Shown here piece by piece: positions 15,828-20,831 of a stretch of 20,831 nt of DNA. Location: contig CAUEUD010000039.1 in the NCBI GenBank assembly GCA_959020865.1, forward strand, positions 1 through 20,831, in the 5' to 3' direction. The notes beneath the pieces are model-generated. The model was not told the origin of the DNA. It was given only the letters and a program-made list of their open reading frames with translations, and did no database searches. The number at the start of each line of letters is the position of its first letter. Within the stretch, counting starts at the first letter, position 1. Origin of the DNA: Eubacterium limosum. Its GTDB lineage: Bacteria; Bacillota; Clostridia; Eubacteriales; Eubacteriaceae. The position numbers and the translations under genes are program-made.

Positions 15828-17120
15828 TTATTGTTCAGCACTGGCGGACGCTTCTTCTTTTTCTGCGGCAATGCGCGCCATACGGATTGCCTTGAGCTCT
15901 TTAATATTTTCTTTATTGCGGAGATGGAAGATAATAGCAATGACACAGGCAAACAGGGCAAAGGCTCCGGAAATGTTAAAGATTATGCCGTAGCAGACGC
16001 TGGGGTCATTGTTCTGGATAATATTTCCGTTTATGATGGGTAAAAAGCTGTCTGGCAGAAAGCCGATGGTCGATAAAATACCAGTGACTGTACCGGCCAT
16101 AAACAATGGCATCTTGGCTTCGGACTGTGTTGCAAAATAAAGCCCTCTCACAGCACCGATTAGAATATAACCCATCGCACCGCCAACAAAAATACCGATG
16201 ACATTGGCGGCGCCGGTTGGAAGCAGGGGCAGGCCAAAGTTAAAAGCCGCTAGAAGAAGTGTCATAACAATGATGGATTTGGAAATTCCAAACCGGTCTC
16301 CGACCAAGGCTGAAATGTAAGAGCCGACCGGACGCATGTATTCACGGAAGTTTCCAAGGATAGCACCGCCAAGCGCAGAGAGGCCAAACATGCTGGTAGC
16401 GTAAGGCGTAATATAGCGAAGATTGACATTAGTGGCAAAAACACCAAGGATAATGAAGGACATAAGCCATACATTAGGGTCCTTCAGAGCAGAGAGCAAA
16501 ATCTTGATCACGCCCTCCCCTTCAGGTTTTTCGACAGTATCGCGGTCAAAGATAAAATGAATCAGCAGGCCGATAAGGACGTTCATGCCGGCAAAAATAT
16601 AGATAACAACGCGGAGACCAAAGATTTTATCAGCAAAGACGCCAAAGAGAATCAGGGCGACAGTGCTGACAATTGATGAGAGAACATTACGAGTGCCCTC
16701 CATGGAAGCAAGAGCGGTACCCTCACCGCCGGCCTTTGCAAAAATACGCGTTGCTTTGATGAGGGCAGCCCAGAATGTCAGCGTTGTTGTGATTCCCATG
16801 GCTCCGAACAGGATAACCATGACCGTGTAGGAAGGGAAGAATCCAACAAAGACCGCCAGAAGCCCTGTTGCAAGATAGGACACAGACAGTAGCGTCTTGG
16901 AGGAGATGCGGTCAGCAAGCAGACCGCCTAAAAAATATGTGGCAATGGTCATCGTGGTATAAGCACTCTGGATAACACCTAACTGGATATCTGTAGCGCC
17001 GGTGGCGGCCTGGAAGGTGTCATAATAAAGACCGATCATGTAAGGGACATAGTAAATGATACTGGCACCGCTTAAACACAGGAATTGAACAATACGTTTT
17101 AAATTCAATTGCTTTTTCAT
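15828..17120 (-). CDS. MFS transporter, first gene of the TetR-controlled unit
   Basis: The 430-residue major facilitator protein has about 12 membrane segments, the loop 2-3 motif GGLLADRISSK (motif A-like, about residue 65) and a matching second-half sequence ALVGDRFGISKS. A charged, Ala/Glu-rich cytoplasmic tail follows. The ribosome site AGAGGAAA precedes the ATG. It is the promoter-proximal gene, followed after 15 nt by the mttB-like gene, so it probably imports the methylated substrate or exports the demethylated product. Sequence alone does not settle direction or substrate. Confidence 0.9.
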   Translation of the reverse strand: MKKQLNLKRIVQFLCLSGASIIYYVPYMIGLYYDTFQAATGATDIQLGVIQSAYTTMTIATYFLGGLLADRISSKTLLSVSYLATGLLAVFVGFFPSYTVMVILFGAMGITTTLTFWAALIKATRIFAKAGGEGTALASMEGTRNVLSSIVSTVALILFGVFADKIFGLRVVIYIFAGMNVLIGLLIHFIFDRDTVEKPEGEGVIKILLSALKDPNVWLMSFIILGVFATNVNLRYITPYATSMFGLSALGGAILGNFREYMRPVGSYISALVGDRFGISKSIIVMTLLLAAFNFGLPLLPTGAANVIGIFVGGAMGYILIGAVRGLYFATQSEAKMPLFMAGTVTGILSTIGFLPDSFLPIINGNIIQNNDPSVCYGIIFNISGAFALFACVIAIIFHLRNKENIKELKAIRMARIAAEKEEASASAEQ

Positions 17121-17160
17121 AAATTTCCTCTCTCTTTCTGTAAAAATACCGCGCGTAATA

Positions 17161-17244
17161 TTTTATACAGTATAAAAAGTATTTGATGGATAGAATTATA
17201 CAGTATAAAATTTGATATGTCAACGTTTTTTATACAGTATAATT
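17161..17244. promoter_or_regulatory. three TetR-type operators, TTATACAGTATAA
   Basis: The 13-bp palindrome TTATACAGTATAA occurs three times without mismatch, at 17163-17175, 17196-17208 and 17230-17242. Flanking A/T bases extend the first to TTTTATACAGTATAAAA. Centres are 33 and 34 bp apart, about three helical turns, so bound dimers would sit on nearly the same face. The middle copy overlaps the -10 of the MFS promoter, the third lies just upstream of its -35, and the first lies just downstream of its start site. This layout fits tight repression by the adjacent TetR-type protein. Confidence 0.85.
17195..17223 (-). promoter_or_regulatory. consensus sigma-70 promoter of the MFS-mttB-gltS unit
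   Basis: On the minus strand TTGACA (17223-17218) is followed by exactly 17 bp and TATAAT (17200-17195), a perfect consensus promoter. It would be very strong unless repressed, which fits the three operators around it. The start site is near 17188, about 68 nt before the MFS ATG. Confidence 0.9.
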
Positions 17245-17278
17245 TTTGTCTTCAAAGGGTTTTATTTTTTGAACGATG

Positions 17279-17287
17279 TGTTATAAT
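17279..17287 (+). promoter_or_regulatory. extended -10 promoter of the TetR-type gene
   Basis: TGTTATAAT is an extended -10 element; no good -35 is visible 17 bp upstream. Transcription would begin near 17294, downstream of all three operators. This argues that the protein start is after 17294. Confidence 0.6.
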
Positions 17288-17324
17288 AGAGAAAAATGGC
17301 CGTTTAAGGGAAGGAAGTGATCGT

Positions 17325-17969
17325 ATCACCTATAAAAAAAGCAAGGAAACCAATGACCGGATTGTGGCAGTGGCCCGTAAGCTTTTTTATGAGAAGGGCT
17401 TTAAAAAAACATCGGTCCGCCAGATTTGTAAAGATGCGGGGATAAATCATTCTTTGATCTATTATTATTTTAAATCAAGCAAGTATGGGATTGCTCAGTA
17501 CCTGATTAACGAGCATATAAGAAAATGTATAAAAGCCCTGTCACAACATTATTCATATCGAAGCGATTATTTACTCTATCATCTTTTACTGGTGAGATTT
17601 ATATTCAGAGAGATTTCGCAGGACCCCATAGAGCTGGAATGCTATATTAATGCCTGGGAGGAGGAGCAGATTGACCGTCCATTTTCCATTGAAACCTACA
17701 CCATAGCAAAAGGTCTGGGTATGAATGTCAGCTATACGGATGTTCAAACCGCTGTGCTGATGAGCGATTATGTATGGAAGGGCCTTTACGAGGCTAAGCA
17801 GAACGGAATCCTCGAGCTTACGGATTCAGAAATACGCAAGCGCACCGACCTGACGCGGTGGATGAATATCGGTCTGGACAAAGCGTTTATTCTTGAAAAA
17901 ATCGCGGTGGCAGAGGAGCTTTTAAAAGATATTCCAATCTATCATATCCATTTGATTTTAGAAGATTGA
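17325..17969 (+). CDS. TetR/AcrR-family regulator (start codon uncertain)
   Basis: The protein has a TetR-type N-terminal helix-turn-helix (RIVAVARKLFYEKGFKKTSV, then QICKDAGINHSLIYYYFKSS) and an all-helical ligand domain of about 160 residues. It is divergent from the MFS-mttB-gltS unit, and three identical palindromes fill the space between, so it is probably that unit's repressor and its own. The start is a puzzle. The in-frame ATG at 17217 lies upstream of the likely promoter, between operators, with no ribosome site. The good ribosome site GGGAAGGAAG (about 17308-17317) leads to a GTG at 17317 in another frame, which an A7 run (17334-17340) would bring into frame if one base longer. The only in-frame codon at suitable spacing is the rare start ATC at 17325, used here as the boundary. 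Family secure, 5' end not. Confidence 0.8.
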   Translation: MTYKKSKETNDRIVAVARKLFYEKGFKKTSVRQICKDAGINHSLIYYYFKSSKYGIAQYLINEHIRKCIKALSQHYSYRSDYLLYHLLLVRFIFREISQDPIELECYINAWEEEQIDRPFSIETYTIAKGLGMNVSYTDVQTAVLMSDYVWKGLYEAKQNGILELTDSEIRKRTDLTRWMNIGLDKAFILEKIAVAEELLKDIPIYHIHLILED

Positions 17970-18012
17970 TGAAATAAAGACAGCGCCCTTTGTTAAATCT
18001 TCCTTAATTCCC

Positions 18013-18041
18013 TTGACGTTTACCGTTTTTTTATGTAGAAT
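18013..18041 (+). promoter_or_regulatory. sigma-70 promoter of the P-type ATPase
   Basis: TTGACG (18013-18018), a 17-bp spacer and TAGAAT (18036-18041) make a good promoter. Transcription would start near 18048, giving a leader of about 209 nt before the ATPase start codon. No clear terminator for the TetR-type gene is visible between 17970 and 18012. Confidence 0.75.
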
Positions 18042-18061
18042 TTAGAAAATATTTATATTAA

Positions 18062-18206
18062 AAGTAAAGGAATTTTAATTGATGGACGACAGTGACGAGA
18101 GTGACACCGACCGAAAAATCAAAACCTTAAAAGCGAATAAGTCTCAGAGTATACAAGGCATAGTCACGCCCATTTTGCACATGGGTGGTCTGACTGTGCC
18201 TTTTTT
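18062..18206 (+). ncRNA. candidate riboswitch/attenuator leader of the P-type ATPase
   Basis: The leader holds a compact candidate sensor followed by an intrinsic terminator. TTGAT (18079-18083) can pair with ATCAA (18118-18122), closing a domain rich in GAC/GTG repeats (ACGACAGTG then ACGAGAGTG, 18086-18103) with possible inner GG/CC and GTG/CAC pairs. A 35-nt linker leads to the terminator at 18157-18206. CCTT (18125-18128) can pair with AAGG (18155-18158) at the terminator base, a possible antiterminator contact. Promoter, structured leader and terminator before a cation pump match ion-sensing riboswitches. I cannot assign a class by eye; the GGGGAGUA loop of yybP-ykoY (manganese) elements is not seen. 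Confidence 0.55.
18157..18206 (+). terminator. strong terminator in the ATPase leader
   Basis: GGCATAGTCA (18157-18166) pairs with TGACTGTGCC (18191-18200) over ten base pairs. CGCCCAT then pairs with ATGGGTG around a 7-nt loop, and six T residues follow. It ends about 50 nt before the ATPase start codon on the coding strand, so expression of the pump must depend on avoiding it. Confidence 0.9.
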
Positions 18207-18256
18207 ATATTCTGGCTTAGATAAAATTTTTATAGGAAAGGGGTGGTTTATCCAAT

Positions 18257-20831
18257 ATGGATAATCACAGACAGAAGCCTTGGCACGCGCTGCCGGCAAA
18301 AGATGTTTTTGCCGGCCTGCAGACCTCGGAGGAGGGATTAAGCGATGCTGAGGCAGCCGAAAGGCTAAGAAAAAACGGACGCAATGTGCTGCGTTCAAAA
18401 CCGCCGAGATCCATTGCGCAGATGCTCTGGTCTCAGATCACAGACCCCATGGTTCTTATTTTGATTGGCGCTGCCATTTTTTCAGCTGTGCTGAGGGAAT
18501 GGACAGAGGCAGGGGTCATTTTTACCATCGTTGTGCTGAATGCCCTTATTGGCATTGTCCAGGAGAAAAAGGCTCAGTCCTCTCTGGAGGCGTTGAAAAA
18601 TATGAGCGCACCTACAGCCCGCGTACTGCGGGAGGATGAGGAGAGTATTGTGCCTGCCAGTGAGCTGGTGACCGGGGATATTGTATTTCTGAGTGACGGG
18701 GACATGGTGCCCGCAGACCTGCGGCTCATTGATTCGGCCAATCTGAAGGTGCAGGAGGCGTCCCTGACCGGGGAGTCTGTCCCGTCGGAAAAGGACGCGG
18801 ATGCGCTGTTTCCTGAGCGCTGCGCATTGGGGGACCGGGGCAACATGGCCTATACCTCCTCCATTGTCACCTATGGCCGTGCCACTGGTGTGGTGGTGGC
18901 AACGGGCATGAACACAGAGGTGGGGAACATTGCCGGTATGCTCGACAGTCAGGATGAGACCGATACGCCGCTTAAGCGCAAGCTGGGCGCGGTGGGTAAA
19001 ACACTGACCATCATTGGGGTCATTGTCTGTGTGCTGATTTTTGCCATCGGCGCTGTTTACCACCGGCCGTTGATTCCGCAGTTCCTGGTGGCTATTTCTC
19101 TGGCCATTTCCATTATTCCGGAGGGGCTGCCCGCCACGGCTACCATTGTCATGGCTCTGGGGGTTCAGCGCATGGCTAAAAGAAACGCTTTGATCCGTAA
19201 GCTGCCTGCGGTGGAGACTCTTGGGAGTGCTACGGTCATCTGCAGCGATAAAACAGGGACGCTGACCCTTAACCAGATGACAGTTACCCAGGTAGCGGTA
19301 AACGGAGACTTTGAGGCAGGGCAGGCCGTTTTGGCCGGCGCGGCAGCTGAGACGCATCCTGAGGTATACCGTGAGCTGATGGTCGCGGCGGATTTATGCA
19401 ATGACGCCAGTTTTGATCCGGACCAGGAGGGCTCGATAATCGGCGACCCTACCGAAGGTGCGCTCCTGTACATGACAAAAGCTTTTGGTCTGGACCATGA
19501 TAAGATGGAGGACACCTATCCCCGGGTTTTTGAAAACCCCTTTGACTCTGATCGGAAGCGCATGACGACGGTTCATCCAGTTGGGGGGCAGCTGACGGCT
19601 TACACGAAGGGCGCGGTAGACGAACTGCTTCCCTTTTGCACCCGGATGCTCACTGAGCAGGGAGTCCGCCCCATGACGGAAACCGACCGGAAAAATATTC
19701 AACGGCTTTGTCTTGAGTTGTCGGAAAAGGCGCTGCGTGTGCTGGGCTTTGCAACAAGGCAGCTTGAGGAAATCCCGGAGGATGAGGAAGAAAATATAGA
19801 GCATGACCTGACCTTTATCGGTGTTGTGGGGATGATTGACCCGCCGAGAAAGGAAGTCGCGGAATCGGTAAGAACCTGCCGGAAGGCGGGAATCCGCACG
19901 GTGATGATCACCGGCGACCACAAGGTTACAGCCATTGCGATAGCCCGGGAGCTGGATATTTTCCAGGAAGGAAATACAGTGCTGACCGGCGATGAGCTGG
20001 AGCGCCTGTCAGAGTGTGAGCTCGAAGAGGCAGTGAAGACCACCACCGTCTATGCCCGGGTATCGCCGGCAGACAAGCTGCGGATCATCAAGGCGCTCAA
20101 GCGGAGCGGGGAGATTGCGGCTATGACCGGGGACGGAGTCAATGACTCACCGGCCCTTAAAGCAGCGGACATCGGTGTTGCCATGGGGGTCACAGGAACG
20201 GATGTTGCCAAGGAGGCCGCAGATATGATTCTTTTGGATGACAGCTTTACCACCATTGCCTACGCGATTAAGGAGGGGCGGCGTGTTTACCGGAACATTC
20301 AAAAGGTTATTCAGTTTTTGCTGGCAGGCAACATCGCCGAAATTTCAACCCTTTTTGTGGCAACCGTCTTTAACTGGGATGCGCCGCTGCTGGCGGTTCA
20401 TATTCTGTGGGTCAACCTGGCAACCGCAACACTGCCGGCGCTTGCCCTGGGGGTAGACCCGGCAAGCAAAAATATCATGAGCCATCCGCCGGTTAAATCG
20501 GGAACGCTGTTTGAGCGTGACCTTATTTTCAGGGTAATCCGACAGGGAGTTTTTGTCGCGGCCATGACGCTTGTGGCCTACTGGATCGGTTTTAAGACAG
20601 ACAGCCACATCACTGGCCAGACCATGGCTTTCTGTGTGCTGGCGCTCTCCCAGATGCTCCGGGCTTTTAATCAGCGCTCTAATACTGAGCCGGTCTGGGT
20701 GCGGGCCGAAGGCGCAAACCCATGGCTGATCCTGTCCTTTGCGGTATCTGCCGCGTTGATGGCCTGTATTCTTTTTACACCGGGAATATTCGTGTGCAGG
20801 GCTTGCCCTATGGCACTTATCTGGTCGTGGA
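18257..20831 (+). CDS. P2-type cation-transporting ATPase (calcium-pump-like; 3' end missing)
   Basis: About 858 residues are present, nearly the usual 870-900. In order: the N-terminal cation-ATPase domain, actuator motif TGES (171-174), PEGLP in M4 (E289), phosphorylation motif SDKTGT (D331), KGA and MITGD in the nucleotide domain, GDGVND (D626) and the C-terminal membrane segments. This is a plasma-membrane ion pump of the SERCA/PMCA group. SERCA ligand positions E309, N768 and E771 match E289, N692 and E695. In M6, however, the usual NLxTD reads NLATA, so the SERCA Asp800 position is Ala724; true calcium specificity is therefore doubtful. AAAGGGG lies about 13 nt before the ATG. Expression is probably gated by the leader terminator. 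The last 40 or so bases read better in another frame (see findings). Confidence 0.93.
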   Translation, partial: MDNHRQKPWHALPAKDVFAGLQTSEEGLSDAEAAERLRKNGRNVLRSKPPRSIAQMLWSQITDPMVLILIGAAIFSAVLREWTEAGVIFTIVVLNALIGIVQEKKAQSSLEALKNMSAPTARVLREDEESIVPASELVTGDIVFLSDGDMVPADLRLIDSANLKVQEASLTGESVPSEKDADALFPERCALGDRGNMAYTSSIVTYGRATGVVVATGMNTEVGNIAGMLDSQDETDTPLKRKLGAVGKTLTIIGVIVCVLIFAIGAVYHRPLIPQFLVAISLAISIIPEGLPATATIVMALGVQRMAKRNALIRKLPAVETLGSATVICSDKTGTLTLNQMTVTQVAVNGDFEAGQAVLAGAAAETHPEVYRELMVAADLCNDASFDPDQEGSIIGDPTEGALLYMTKAFGLDHDKMEDTYPRVFENPFDSDRKRMTTVHPVGGQLTAYTKGAVDELLPFCTRMLTEQGVRPMTETDRKNIQRLCLELSEKALRVLGFATRQLEEIPEDEEENIEHDLTFIGVVGMIDPPRKEVAESVRTCRKAGIRTVMITGDHKVTAIAIARELDIFQEGNTVLTGDELERLSECELEEAVKTTTVYARVSPADKLRIIKALKRSGEIAAMTGDGVNDSPALKAADIGVAMGVTGTDVAKEAADMILLDDSFTTIAYAIKEGRRVYRNIQKVIQFLLAGNIAEISTLFVATVFNWDAPLLAVHILWVNLATATLPALALGVDPASKNIMSHPPVKSGTLFERDLIFRVIRQGVFVAAMTLVAYWIGFKTDSHITGQTMAFCVLALSQMLRAFNQRSNTEPVWVRAEGANPWLILSFAVSAALMACILFTPGIFVCRACPMALIWSW

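Noticed and set aside
18062..18206. Assignment of the ATPase leader as a yybP-ykoY manganese riboswitch
   Set aside because: The pump context fits, but the conserved GGGGAGUA loop is not present, so no class is claimed.
18079..18264. Small reading frame of about 60 residues (MDDSDESDTDRK...) with AAAGGA upstream
   Set aside because: It runs straight through the leader's structured segment and terminator and overlaps the ATPase start. Composition changes abruptly along it. The RNA-structure explanation is stronger, though a leader peptide is not excluded.
18482..19357. Minus-strand reading frame of 291 residues opposite the ATPase gene
   Set aside because: Composition (His, Arg, Gln, Gly-rich) is typical of antisense noise; the opposite strand carries the TGES and DKTGT motifs.

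Overview
The window reads as chromosomal DNA of a moderate-GC, Gram-positive anaerobe. The best fit is an acetogen of the Eubacterium limosum/callanderi group. The reasons are two different pyrrolysine-free MttB-type methyltransferases, each beside transporters for small (possibly quaternary-amine) substrates, a BCCT carrier, clostridial HelD and a large secreted surface protein. The species call is inference; no rRNA or other marker gene is present.

Layout. (1) 1-4759, minus strand: about 1,590 residues of a secreted mosaic surface protein running off the left edge, with its own extended -10 promoter. (2) 4967-9848: a first methyltransferase locus. A BCCT carrier (minus) and an MttB-family methyltransferase (plus) are divergent. 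Each has a close match to a sigma-54 -24/-12 promoter, and a perfect 16-bp inverted repeat lies between the two promoters like a shared enhancer. The next gene downstream is a PAS/AAA+/HTH sigma-54 activator with an intact GAFTGA loop, the obvious candidate to bind it. (3) 10022-12938: an AraC-type DNA-binding domain fused to a GNAT acetyltransferase, overlapping by 11 bp a HelD-like RNA polymerase-associated helicase. (4) 12935-17969: a second methyltransferase locus, MFS carrier - MttB-family protein - GltS-family sodium symporter (minus strand). It starts from a fully consensus sigma-70 promoter (TTGACA, 17 bp, TATAAT). Three copies of the palindrome TTATACAGTATAA surround that promoter, and a TetR-type regulator is transcribed divergently. 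(5) 18013-20831: a P2-type cation ATPase, partial at the right edge, behind a leader of about 200 nt that contains a structured segment and a very strong intrinsic terminator. This is the architecture of a metal- or ion-responsive riboswitch or attenuator.

How the genes fit together. The two MttB-family proteins probably demethylate two different methylated amines and pass the methyl group to a corrinoid protein. No corrinoid protein, MtqA/MtbA-type methyltransferase or RamA-type activase gene is present, so those partners must lie elsewhere. The two loci use unrelated control logic: sigma-54 activation by an adjacent PAS activator in one, and TetR repression through three operators in the other. 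This suggests separate substrate-specific induction of two demethylation routes. I found no tRNA, rRNA, CRISPR array or insertion sequence.
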